Below are positions 44,438 through 55,065 of a stretch of DNA of 64,000 bases, piece by piece. The notes under the pieces were generated by a model that saw only the letters and a list, made by a program, of their open reading frames with translations, did not search any database and was not told the DNA's origin. Position 1 is the first letter of the stretch. Each line of letters starts with the position of its first letter. The DNA comes from Undaria pinnatifida (taxonomy: Eukaryota > Sar > Phaeophyceae > Laminariales > Alariaceae). The position numbers and the translations under genes are program-made. The stretch spans positions 11,809,241 to 11,873,240 of the forward strand of contig JABAKD010000028.1 in the NCBI GenBank assembly GCA_012845835.1, read 5' to 3'.

Positions 44438-45263
44438 GACCAAATCCTTGATCTTAGTATTATATGTGACCTAAACCTCTCGAAAACCCTTCCCCCCCCC
44501 CCCCCCCCGCCATTTTTTTTTTTTTTTTTTTTCCCTTGTTTCCCTTGTTTCCTCCTGCATAAACGCCCCACCTACAGTAGTACTATCGAAATCCGCCAGA
44601 GTAATAAACACTTCCACGCCCTAGATATCGCCTCGTTATCGTTTCAGAGCCGTCCATGCCGCTGCTGCAATTCCCACCCACCCCCGTCCCCAACGCCCCC
44701 TCCTTCACCCACCACCCGCACCATCGCCTAGACCTAGCACCACGCGTATAGCAAACCCCTACATCTATGCGATCTAAAGCCCTCCCCCCCCGCCCCCGGC
44801 CCCCCCCGCCACATTCCTCCCCCTCCCCCACAAGAACTATTTATAGTTTCCACGCACAAATTGACCTGCCCCACCCGTCCCCTCCTCCCCCTCCCCCCCT
44901 CCCGCCCCCTATTTTGATCAAAATCAGGCCCCCGCGTCCTTCAAAACCCCGCCCTCCCCTCACCGGATATTCGACTTACAGGATTCACTTGATAAACTGA
45001 TGCATTTCCTTTCACAGCTGTCAGATTTTGTCCCCCTCAGAAACGGGTTTTATAGTTTCCGCGCAAAGACTGCCTAACACCACCCTGTTGACCCTGGTAG
45101 CTACACTGTAGTTGCAAGGGGAGTCGCCGACCTATATTCTTAATGAGGACACACAACCCGTGATACGCGCGATCGGAGTATCACACACAGCTTGCAAAGA
45201 TAGATGAGTTTCGACAAAATATTCTATCTCACAGCTGGAGCGCATTTTAATTTTTATAATATA
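44438..45263 (+). repeat. Dispersed repeat R1, copy B, with 12-bp target duplication
   Basis: Flanked by ATATGTTCGTCT on both sides (44,426-44,437 and 45,264-45,275). The left arm of duplication II lacks this sequence. The repeat has poly-C and poly-T tracts at its 5' end and ends TTTTTATAATA without poly(A). A long target duplication suggests retroposition. Confidence 0.7.
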
Positions 45264-45271
45264 ATATGTTC

Positions 45272-46097
45272 GTCTCTAGGAAATACGCTCGGCACCGTCA
45301 GCAGTCGTCATGGTAGAGATACTCCGGATATTATGTTTTGAGGGGACGCGTCCGATTTCGACAACGTGGAACCACTCGCGAAGCAAAGTCAGCAGACACA
45401 CATTCCGCCTTCCCGAGTAAAAACAGACAAGAAGCGCTACGCCAACCTTCCGTACGAGCAAAGCCACCCCCGCACCTATCTTAGACAACGCCGCCGCAAC
45501 GAGAGATCGCTATCCATAAATTAAGCTCTTCTTCGTTTTCCTCCTCGCCCGCGACCACGCAGACCAATCAATGCGACATAGCCTTCCCGTAACAAACAAA
45601 GCTCTCTTCTTCCAAAACCTCGCCGGCTGACATGGCCCCATGTCGACGTTTGATGCAAACCGATTTTGCATCCTGTCGACTTCGAACTCCATTGCCACGG
45701 GGACAGCAGTGCAGTCTAGACTCTTCATTAATGCCTCTTTCGTTTCGCCTAGAGGCGACGCAGGTTCTCAATACTCTTTTCGGTATTAAATTTGTGTTTG
45801 ATAGACGCCAACTTTTACTTGACGGCGCATTTAACATACATATTAATAGTGTGTATCGCCTATCTATCCTTGCCTCCTTTGTTGTATCTAATACTATTAC
45901 TACGTTTTTCTTCTGTCAAGGTATGACCTTCATAATCCCGATGTCCGTATCAAACTCTTGGCATTACTTTGAAGTTCAATGAATGCCAAATCGGACAGTT
46001 ACACCTTAACTTGTCGAAGTGCTGCCCTGCCCTACTCGAAGCATGGTGGGCGCTGGCGAGCGCCGGCGAATGCCGGCGCACATGCGGAGCCCTTGTA
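45272..46097 (+). mobile_element. Possible Helitron-like element, copy 2
   Basis: Inverse copy of 37,551-38,330. The terminal hairpin at about 46,050-46,085 is less perfect than in copy 1 (GCGCCGGCGAATGCCGGCGC). Confidence 0.35.
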
Positions 46098-46771
46098 ATG
46101 CTTACTATAATAATATCTCCATGCAGGTTTTATAGTCGTATCATCAGTGCACAGAATGATTATTATGGAAAATCGTCCTGCTGTTGTTGTTGACCCTGAC
46201 ATCATCCAGGGGAGTCGCCCACCTAAATCTTTCAAGAGGATCAAATATATAACACGTGCGAACGGCCTTCCGTAAATGTTGTGCAACTACTGCGTAGCGA
46301 AACATAGATGTACCACGCAGCTTGCAAAGTTGAATTGCAACCATTCAATCGGTCGTACTCACAGCTTACGTTTTTAATTTTATAAAGAAAATTATCGTCT
46401 GCTGTGAGTACGGCCGGTTGAATGGTTGCAGTTACACTTCGAGGAGGCGGTAATAATGTGAAGGGGATCGGGTGGCAGGCGGCATCAGGGTACGGTCTGT
46501 TTGGGCTCTGGGCTCTGATCTTCCGTTTTCATTGTCGGTCGGTGGAAGTGGAGAGTTTGCCAAACCCTCCGCGAGCCGTCAGGGCACGCCAGTCTCCAGC
46601 ACTTTTAAACAAGCCTAGCACAGAGTATTTGCTCCGCCGCGAACGTGCAGATTTAAGTGCACAGAAGGCTTGCAACGCCAAGTTTGCTCGTTTTGTGGTT
46701 ACGAAGAAACATCTGTCGTACGCTTCACGCTGTCTGTGCTACGCTTGCCGGGACGGACATCATTAGGAAAA
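46098..46771. other. R1 3' fragment and upstream region of the candidate gene
   Basis: 46,195-46,385 is a diverged R1 3' fragment. 46,336-46,365 and 46,401-46,430 form an inverted repeat of 30 bp with two mismatches and a 35-bp spacer. Possible 5' untranslated sequence of the gene at 46,772 follows. Confidence 0.45.
46336..46430. repeat. 30-bp inverted repeat, 35-bp spacer
   Basis: TGCAACCATTCAATCGGTCG and onward, against its inverse GCTGTGAGTACGGCCGGTTG and onward. It lies about 340 bp upstream of the candidate host gene start. Confidence 0.8.
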
Positions 46772-47394
46772 ATGGAGAACGCTAGCTATGCCAGGGTCCG
46801 GCTGGAGTCAGCCCCTTTCAACACCAAGCCCGGCATTGGTAAGCATGTCTTATGTGTTGCATGTGGAACCCCTATTGCATAGTGCATGGCTAATGACACC
46901 TCTGGATAGTATTTGTTCCGCACCCCTTACATTGTCCTACGACAGCTTGTGTACTAATATTCCACTGCTGGTATTTTAATGTCTTAGTCTATGCCATATG
47001 CCCTGCAGTCTGTATCCACGAATATCGGATGTGCTGTCGGAAGAACCTCGCAGCATAACGACAGACAATATTTTGTGGAACTGGAAGAAAGCGGGAAAGT
47101 GCTCCTAGCCATAGGTATAGACTAGATCGGCAGTCCACCCCCCCCGAACGCTGTTGCGCGCTGCCCGGCCATGTTGCCTGATGTAATGACATCGCACATT
47201 CACCCTCCCGTGTCGCACCTTCGATCTCAGGTATTTTGAGTGCTGTCTACGTGGTAGGGCTCTTAGCTTGCTTGTTGGTAGGTGTCATCAAAGGCCCGGA
47301 CGTGTTCGAAAAGTCGGGACGTGACATCGTGGAGACCCAATCCCTGAATGTGACATGGTACGGAAAGATTGACGGCATGGAGCGATGGCATCAG
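46772..47394 (+). CDS. Candidate host gene: two exons of a small membrane protein, 3' incomplete
   Basis: Exon 1 (46,772-46,838) starts at ATG in the context GGAAAAATGG and ends at a donor TTG|GTAAGC. Exon 2 (47,231-47,394) follows an acceptor CGATCTCAG and ends at CAG|GTGAGC. Exon 1 ends in phase 1 and exon 2 continues the codon, giving 77 codons without a stop and ending in phase 0. The product has a short polar N-terminus, a hydrophobic segment at about residues 24-43 (SAVYVVGLLACLLVGVI), then a polar region with an NVT glycosylation sequon. I do not recognise the family. Further exons must lie downstream or have been lost: 3' of 47,394 the DNA soon enters repeat R4. Intronless reading of either exon gives only short ORFs. 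The exons are inferred, not proven. Confidence 0.5.
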
Positions 47395-47589
47395 GTGAGC
47401 ATCGATCGTGGCCTGTGTGTGCTTGATGCTTGATGCTCCTTGACGTGTTTTCGAAGAGCTATCCCCTTGTGCGCCACTCCCACAAGAACACGAGCAAGAA
47501 CAATCCACACGTTTTAAACAGAGGCAATGAATGCAGGAAGACGGAACACATCACGCAGCACAGGAGTACACGATCGATCATATTAGTTG

Positions 47590-47995
47590 TTGTCCTCACA
47601 TCAACTCGCATAATCAAGTCCGTGGTCACAGGACAGGCTCCAGCACTCTGGAGCTAAGGAATACCCCAGGGAAGAAACACAAACAAACCAAGGTGGTACA
47701 TGCATACCAGGTACCAGGTATATCACAGCTGATGCAATCCATGCCTCCACCAGAAACATATAAAAGTGAAATCGGGAGTCAGTCTACGATGTGCCAGGTC
47801 CATACCGGTGCATACGTCTCATTACTCGCGCCTGGAAAAACCGGCTATACCGTTTGCCACCCAAGAAAGACTACCACGTATATATCACGTACAAGTAGTA
47901 TCTATCACTACGCATACGCACGACAGACGCAAGTCAATCGGAAAAAAGAAGCAAAGAAAAGAAAAGAAGATAAAGGAAAGGACAGCAAGGAGAAG
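47590..47995 (+). repeat. SINE-like repeat R4, copy 3
   Basis: Same landmarks as the other R4 copies, with a long purine-rich tail (47,938-47,999). It is followed at 48,003 by TACAAGGGCTCCGC, the terminal phrase of the Helitron-like elements. Confidence 0.6.
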
Positions 47996-48366
47996 AAAGC
48001 TTTACAAGGGCTCCGCTCCGTGGGCAATTTACGCCGCCCGCCAAGCTAGCACAAGGAAAAATACAACTTGAAATGTGAAGGGGGCAGAACGAAGAGGTCC
48101 ATGATTTGGTGCGAACAGCGATTTGATAATGCCAAGAGCTGCCCGTGCCGAGCAAATTCCCTTGTGCTGTGCTGTGTGCTTGTTGGCGGTGTCACGTTCT
48201 GATCGGCAGTACGGGGGTATAATTTGGGTGAGGGGGGGCCGTGAGAGATCAAACACACTTCCACACATTTTCATGCATATCGTGTGTTAATTTAACTCCT
48301 CTATTATAGTCACAAAATTAGGTGTATCACGCAGCTTGCAATGATGAGTATCGACCCTGAATTTAT

Positions 48367-50051
48367 CAGGGTTTTTCACGGGTCGGGTCAAATCTCGCGG
48401 GTCGGGTCGGGTCATCTGACCCGACCCGACCCGTGAGAATTTCGAGACGTCTTGACCCGACCCGACCCGCGAGAATTTCGAGACGTCTTGACCCGGCCCA
48501 ACCCGACCCGCGAGATTTTGAAAACCTCCTGACCCGACCCGACCCGACCCGCGAGATTTTGAAATCCTCCTGACCCGACCCGACCCGCCACAATCCGGGT
48601 GACCCGCGAGATGGCGGATTTCATGCGGGTCAGGTCGATTTGACGCGTGACATTTCTCACCGGTCAAAGTCGAGAAGTCACGGGTCAAAGCATGTATACC
48701 TCGGTCGGTTGGTTGGTCCTTGGTCCCTCGTACTTTTCCAAGGATGTCGTGTTCTATGGCGGTTCTTTCCTACCGGTACAAGTATTGTTTGCAGCATTTC
48801 GTGGTGTGCGCGCGACAAATGTGAAAGAAACCGCAACCCACACGCATGGGCAATTAGCCACGCTTGTAGCGCTAGACCACCGGATGGACTCGACGAGCGA
48901 CCCAATGAGCGAGTCATTGATGGTATCTGTGCAGTCTCCGGCCCCGGCAAGCAGCCTAGCTGAGCCGCCTCCGGCAGCAAGTCCACAACTGGGGCGGTGG
49001 CTCTGTCAAGCAGGGGGGCTGCAATCCGCGAGGATGCGTTGTCTGCTGCTGTGGTGCTTGATGCTACAAGAGTGCTGCTGCTGCTCCTGCCGCTTCGACG
49101 ACGACTGCTAAGCAGCAGCTCTTGCTTGTTAACGTTTGGTCATATTTCGTACTAGTGGTATGGTAATTCTCGGGCTAGCTACTACTACTATTTATACTAC
49201 TTTATCTATCTTCTATCTATGCAGTCTCCAGCCCTGGTGAGCAGCTTACTTATTAGCTGAGCCGCCTCCGGCAGCAAGCCCATAACCGGGAAGGTGGGTC
49301 TGTCAGCAGGGGCTGCGACCCGCGAGAATCGGGGGGCTGTTGCTGGTGCTTGCTGCTGCCAGTGCTGCTGCTGCTGCTGCTTCGACGACGACTACCCTTG
49401 CCTTTTACGATTGGTCACACTTCGTACTGGTATGACCGTATTACTACTGTTACGGCTTCAGCCGGCACGGGATTCGCATCACACTGTATGCCATGGTACG
49501 TACGTGTAGCTAGGGGTACTGCCTGATGATTGTTCCACACGCTGTGATGACAAATAAATGATCGAGAGCATCGGCACGGGACGAGAGGCAGGAAGCGGTA
49601 AGTTTTGTACCTGGTATGATTTACGGATGGATCCGCGGGTCAGACCCGCGGGGCGCCTGCACGGCAATGGCCCTCAGCTGTAAAGTTTGAAAATGGCGCA
49701 TCCGCGGGCCAAATCCGCGGGTTTGACCCGCGGGTCGGCCGAAAACAACTCGCGGGTCATGATGGCTTGACTCGCGAGTGAACCCGTATCTCGCGGGTCA
49801 TGACCCGACCCGACCCACAAGATTTTGAAAACCTCTTGACCCGACCCGACCCGACCCGCGAGATTTTGAAACCTCTTGACCCGACCCGACCCGACCCGCG
49901 AAATTTTGAAGCCTATTGACCCCCTTCCCGACCCGACCCGCGAGATTTTAAACCTCTTGACCCGACCCGACCCGACCCGGTGAGATTTTAAAATGTTATG
50001 ACCCGACCCGACCCGACCCGCGGTTCGGGTCATGACCCGTGAAAAGCCCTG
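48367..50051 (+). mobile_element. hAT-like non-autonomous transposon, copy 2
   Basis: 1685 bp with the same ends (CAGGGTTTTTCACGGGTC and inverse CAGGGCTTTTCACGGGTC), the same GACCC/GGGTC arrays and two internal blocks with CTG tracts. It lies inside an R1 3' fragment: GCTTGCAATGATGAGTATCGAC before and GTCGAACTCACAGCTGAC after. The flanking octamers GAATTTAT and AAAATTGT do not match well, so the duplication is eroded or the copy has recombined. Confidence 0.8.
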
Positions 50052-50494
50052 AAAATTGTCGAACTCACAGCTGACGTGTTTGGACATTTTTTTTCAAAAT
50101 ACATACAACGTACATGTGAAGGAAAAGAAGAAAGAAAGCATACAACAACACATATTGATTTACCCGGTACTGCTCTATGTTCGAAAGAAAGCACAGCGCA
50201 GGACGACACAGCACCGCAGCGCGGGGCACGGCGCTACGCTGCGCTGCTGGGCTATGTATAGCTGGACTGATGTTAGCTGGGCGTGCATTGTGATCCAACA
50301 CCGTAGTACCGGTACGTGCTATTGAACTTTGGAAAAAAAAAACTGACAAGGGCTGAGAAGCGCGTGTTTCGGGCATCCGAGCCCCCCGCTCAGCCGTCCG
50401 GAGAGGAGAATATCTTGAAAGTTAGTGTGGGAAGAAAAAAGATAGAGGCCGCTCAGGAAATCGATATTTGCAAGTAGGTCTATAGGACTATCCA

Positions 50495-50660
50495 CTAGAC
50501 AACAGAGTCTGCTTTGACTTTGTGGTCTAGTGGATAAACTGTCCGCGTCTGAGCCTGGTGTGCGTGGGTTCGAATCCCGGTGTCATCGGAGAAAAAATAT
50601 GTATACTTGTCATAAAAAAAGCTGTGATAGTATACTAATAATACATAAAAAAGGAGACGG
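50495..50660 (+). repeat. tRNA-derived monomer, copy 1
   Basis: TGGTCTAGTGG (A box) and GGTTCGAATCC (B box) about 40 nt apart, followed by TGTCATCGG and an A-rich tail. The acceptor arms do not pair, so this is tRNA-derived rather than a tRNA gene. Confidence 0.55.
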
Positions 50661-50669
50661 TTAGGAGAC

Positions 50670-51150
50670 GGTTGTTGTTGTTGTTCTCACATTAACTCTC
50701 ATAATCAAGTCCGTGGTCACAGGACAGGCTCCAGTCACTCTGGAGCTGAGGAATACCCCAGGGAAAAAACACAAACCAAAGGTGGTACACGCGTATGACA
50801 CAGGTGACGCCATTCGTACCTCCACCAGAAACATATAAAAGTGAAATCGGGAGTCAGCCTACGATGTGCCAGGTCCATACTGGTGCATAAATCGCACTAC
50901 TCGCGCCTGGAAAAACCGACTATACCGCTTGCCACCCAGGAAAGACTACCACGTATATATTGCACGTATTAAATAGTACTTATCACTACGCATACGCACG
51001 ACAGACGCAAGACAATTAGAAAAAAGAGGCAAAGAAAAAAAAAGATGAAGGAAAGAAGAGACCAGAAAGCGAAAAACGAAAAAGGAAAGACAAGAAAAGA
51101 CAAGAAAAGAAAAAAAAGATAAGACAAGAGGAAGCAAGAAACGGAAAAGA
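50670..51150 (+). repeat. SINE-like repeat R4, copy 4
   Basis: Same landmarks as other R4 copies; longest purine tail (51,017-51,150) of the four. Confidence 0.6.
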
Positions 51151-51437
51151 GAAAAAATGTGATACTATTAATAGCAGACCCTAGGAACTGACTAAAGACG
51201 GCATTGGGCTCATCGAGGGTATCGAGTGCATCATCAGTGGCACTGGGGAGAGAACGCAACAAGGCGAACAAGTCAGGATGGTCTTACGCTATCTTGTGAC
51301 GGCCATTGAAAGGCCCACAAATTTCAAGACGATGATGGCCAGACCCAGACTTCAGTCTCTTGGGCAGGACGCCTCTCCCTCCCCCCTCCCCCCGTCCCCC
51401 CCTCCTCCCTCCCCCCCTCCCCCCTCCCCCCGGCCGC

Positions 51438-53431
51438 TTAGAATTGCCGACGGTGGATGACGCTGCCGCAGCCCTTGCGCGTCGCTCTGCAGCTTTGCGT
51501 CTCTTCCGTCTCATGCCATTTCCGCACGAACAACTCGGCTCCCTCCTCTACTCGTCGAAACCATCTGCCGGCCTTCTGAGAAGCCTTTCGCCACTCTTCG
51601 AGTTCCATTCCAAAGACCGATATATCCAGGGCTTTCCACGGGTCGGGGCGGGATCGGGTCGGGTCAGCTGACCCGACCCGACCCGCGAGATTTTCGAGAC
51701 GTCTTGACCCGACCCGACCCGACCCGACCCGCGAGATTTTCGAGACGCCTTGACCCGACCTGACCCGACCCGCGAGATTTTCGAGACGTCTTGACCCGAC
51801 CCGACCCGACGCGCGAGATTTTTTAGACGTCTTGGCCCGACCCGACCCGTGACAATCCGGGTGACCCGCGAGATTCGGGTCGTCTGGCGGGTCACATTAA
51901 CTTGACCCGTGACATTTCTCACGGGTCAAAGTTGAAAGCTCACGGGTCAAAGTTGAAAGCTCACGGGTAAAATCATGTATACCTCGGTCGGGTGGTTGGT
52001 CCTTGGTCCCTCGTACTTTTCCCAGTATGTCGTGTTCTCTGCGTTCTTTACCGGTGTTTGCAGCTGATGATTATGTCATGTGGTGTGTGCGCGAGAAATA
52101 GGAAAGAAACCGCAACCCACATGCATGGACATGCCCGTACCGCTAGACCACCGGGTCGACCCGACGAGCGACCCGACGAGCGAGCTTGTTATAAGTTATA
52201 AGTGCAATCTCCGGTCCCGGCAAGCAGCCTAGCTGAGCCGCCTCCGGCAGCAAGCCCACAACTGGGGCGGTGGATCTGTCAGCAGGGGCTGCGATCCGCG
52301 AGGATGCGTCGTCTGCTGCTGGCGCTTGCTGCTGCCAGGGTGCTGCTGCTGCTGCTGCTTCGACAACGGCTGCTCTTGCTTTTTCACGTTTGGTCACATT
52401 TCGTACTGGTATGATAATTCTCGAGCTAGCTACTACTACTGCTGCTGTATCTATCTTCCATCTGTGCAGTCTCCAGCCCCCGCAACCAGCCTAGCTGAGC
52501 CGCCTCCGGCAGCAAGCCCACAAATGGGGCGATGGGTCTGTCAGCAGGGGCTGCGATCCGCGAGAATCCGGGGTCTGCTGCTGGTGCTTGCTGCTGCCAG
52601 TGCTGCTGCTGCTGCTGCTGCTGCTTTGACGACGAGTGCCCTTCTTTGCCTTTTTACGTTTGTTTGGTCACATTTCGTACTGGTATGACCGTAATATTAC
52701 TACTGTTGTTACGGCTTCAGTAGGTACGGGATTCGCGTCACACTGCTGTATGCCTTGGTACAAGTAGCTAGGGGTACTGCCTGGTGATTGTTCTGCACGC
52801 TGTGATGACATACGATCGGAGCATCGGCACGAGGGAGGCAAGAAGCGGAAATGCTTGTATTTTATTGGCGGACCCGCGGGCCCGACCCGCGGGGCGCCTG
52901 CACGGCATCAATGTGGCTCTCAGCTGGAAGTTTAAAAAAGGCGGATCCGCCGGCCAGATCCGCGGGTTTGACCCGCGGGTTAGCCTAAAACAACTCACGG
53001 GTCATTATTGCTTGACCCGCGAAGTGACCCGTATCTCGCGGGTCATGACCCGACCCGACCCGCGAGATTTTGAAAACCTCTTGACCCGACCCGACCCGAC
53101 CCGCGAGTTTTTGAAGCTTCTTGACCCGACCCGACCCGACCCGACCCGCGAGATTTTCAAAACTTCTTGACCCGACCCGACCCGACCCGTAAGATTTTAA
53201 AACGTAATGACCCGATCCGACCCGACCCGCGAGATTTTGAAACCCCGTTGACCCGTGAAAAGCCCTGGATATATCCTCTTTCAGATGAGCCAGCCAGTCC
53301 TTCTCTTGCCCCCCTGAGTAGTCCTTACCCCCAACAAGCTCCCCAAACATCACCCTCTGTGGCAGACGCTCCTCCCCCATACGTGCTACGAATCCCGCAA
53401 ACACAGTGAAAAGCGCTGAGAAGAACACCAC
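51438..53431 (-). pseudogene. LINE ORF2 C-terminal fragment, split by hAT-like copy 3
   Basis: Two minus-strand pieces, 53,268-53,431 and 51,438-51,626, form one open frame ending in TAA at 51,438-51,440 if the transposon at 51,627-53,267 and one 8-bp duplication are left out. The first piece contains RLPQRVMFGELVGG and a following KDWLAHLKEDI, which resembles the segment after the reverse transcriptase of jockey-type LINEs (family pattern RLPkr-lfGEL--Gkr, then a KDl-----L helix). The second piece continues with a Trp/Arg-rich helix (WRKASQKAGRWFRR). The fragment is truncated at its 5' side by the tRNA-derived monomer at 53.44 kb. No RT or endonuclease core is present. Confidence 0.6.
51627..53267 (+). 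mobile_element. hAT-like non-autonomous transposon, copy 3, perfect 8-bp TSD
   Basis: 1641 bp, ends CAGGGCTTTCCACGGGTC and inverse CAGGGCTTTTCACGGGTC. GATATATC occurs at 51,619-51,626 and again at 53,268-53,275. The internal plan equals copies 1 and 2. No transposase. Confidence 0.9.
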
Positions 53432-53440
53432 AGAGCCACT

Positions 53441-53522
53441 GCTGTGACTTTGTGATGTTCTGGTAGATGGACTGTCCGCTTATGGGCCTGGTATTCGTTG
53501 GTTCTACTCCGGGCGTCATCGG
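53441..53522 (+). repeat. tRNA-derived monomer, copy 2
   Basis: GACTGTCCGCTTATG and CGTTGGTTC-TACTCCGGGCGTC correspond to the family consensus; the A box is degraded. Confidence 0.5.
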
Positions 53523-53659
53523 AAAAAAAACGTGATGCTCATCAAAAATCGATATTTGTAAAAAAGTATTTTGATAATAGATACGGCTTGATAGTATACT
53601 GACAATAACCAAAAAGGAGACGGTGAGTAGCGCTGAGATGAACACTGCAGAGTTTCTGC

Positions 53660-53739
53660 TGTGACGTTGTGGTCTAGTGAGATAGACTGTCCGCTCTTAA
53701 GCCTGGTCTTCGTTGGTGCGAATCCGGATGTCGTCGGAA
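53660..53739 (+). repeat. tRNA-derived monomer, copy 3
   Basis: TGGTCTAGTGAGATAGACTG and GGTGCGAATCCGG; spaced about 215 bp from copy 2 with similar intervening sequence, so the two are tandem. Confidence 0.55.
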
Positions 53740-54059
53740 AAAAATTGTCCTCATTGAAACGATAATATAATATCATGATAGATTCGCATCTCTCCCTGTC
53801 GTTCTCAATGGCGGTGACATTGCATGACCACATCACCTCGCCTGTTGTATTTGGCAATATGCCATCTCTTTCTTATAATTAGCGATGTCAGAAAATAATG
53901 GTATCTACATTATTGTACCTATCGATTGAAATGTTCTATCTTTCGATCCATGTACAAAAGCAAATTATGAAGCTTTTAACACGTTGTTTACTACACCTAA
54001 AAACTGGGTTGCGTACTACATGTAACATCAAACCTTCTAGAAAAATAAACATTACCAGG

Positions 54060-54870
54060 CGGGTGATATAAAGGGGTGTCTTCTTGCTGCAACCGTCAGA
54101 TTCGTCCCCTTCAAGGGTTTATGGTTGCCGCGCACATATTGAAATGCTCGCCCCCCCGCCCCCCCGATCCCTCTTGTTCAAACGCCCCACCTACTATCGA
54201 AATCCGCCAGAGTAATAAACACTTCCACGCCCTGGATATCGCCTCGTTATCGTTTCAGAGCCGTCCATGCCGCTGCTGCAATTCCCACCCACCCCCGCCC
54301 CCAACGCCCCCTCCTTCCCCACCACCCGCACCATCGCCTAGACCTAGCACCACGCGTATAGCAAACCCCTACATCTATGCGACCTAAAGCCCCCCCCCCC
54401 CGCCCCCGGCCCCCCCCGCCACATTTCCCCCCCCCTCCCCCACAAGAAATATTTATAGTTTCCACGCACAAATTGACCTGCCCCACCCGTCCCCTCCTCC
54501 CCCTCCCCCCCTCCCGCCCCCCTTTTGATCAAAATCAGGCCCCCACGTCCTTCAAAACTCCGCCCTCCCCGCACCGGATATTCGACTTACAGGATTCACT
54601 TGATAAACTGATGCATTTCCTTCCACAGCTGTCAGATTTTGTCCCCCTCAGAAACGGGTTTTATAGTTTCCGCGCACAGACTGCCGAACACCACCCTGTT
54701 GACCCTGATAGCTACACTGTAGTTGCAAGGGGAGTCGCCGACCTATATCCTTAATGAGGACACACAACCCGTAATACGCGCGATCGGAGTATCACACACA
54801 GCTTGCAAAGATGAGTTTCGACAAAATATTCGATCTTACAGCTGGAGTGTATTTTAATTTTTATAATAAT
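54060..54870 (+). repeat. Dispersed repeat R1, copy C
   Basis: Closely matches copy B from CATCGCCTAGACCTAGCACC through GTCCCCCTCAGAAACGGG to the TTTTTATAATA end. Confidence 0.7.
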
Positions 54871-54885
54871 AGATACCAACGAGAT

Positions 54886-54967
54886 GACAATGTGATTTTG
54901 TGGTCGAGTAGATAGACTGTCCGCTTGTAAGCCTGGTCTTCGTTGGTTCGAATCCGGGTGTGATCGG
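54886..54967 (+). repeat. tRNA-derived monomer, copy 4
   Basis: TGGTCGAGTAG (A-box position) and GGTTCGAATCCGGGTGTG; directly follows R1 copy C. Confidence 0.55.
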
Positions 54968-55065
54968 AACTCGGAACAAAACAAAATGATTCTCGTCCAA
55001 GAATCGATACTGCTGTATACTTGCGAAGTATATTGGAACAACAAAAATACTGGTAGATATCACGG

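Larger units (their letters stand above)
43196..46097 (-). repeat. Right arm of inverted duplication II, with two insertions
   Basis: Inverse of 37,551-38,815. Relative to that arm it contains a TIR element (43,326-44,043) and R1 copy B (44,438-45,263). Confidence 0.8.

Noticed and set aside
48359-50059. 8-bp target duplication for hAT-like copy 2
   Set aside because: GAATTTAT and AAAATTGT match at only four of eight positions; not called as a duplication.
50517-50590. Possible functional tRNA gene
   Set aside because: A and B boxes are present, but the acceptor and T stems do not pair and near-identical degraded copies occur at 53-57 kb.
52985-53431. 148-aa ORF as an independent gene
   Set aside because: Its second half is hAT-like array sequence; only the first part is a LINE fragment.
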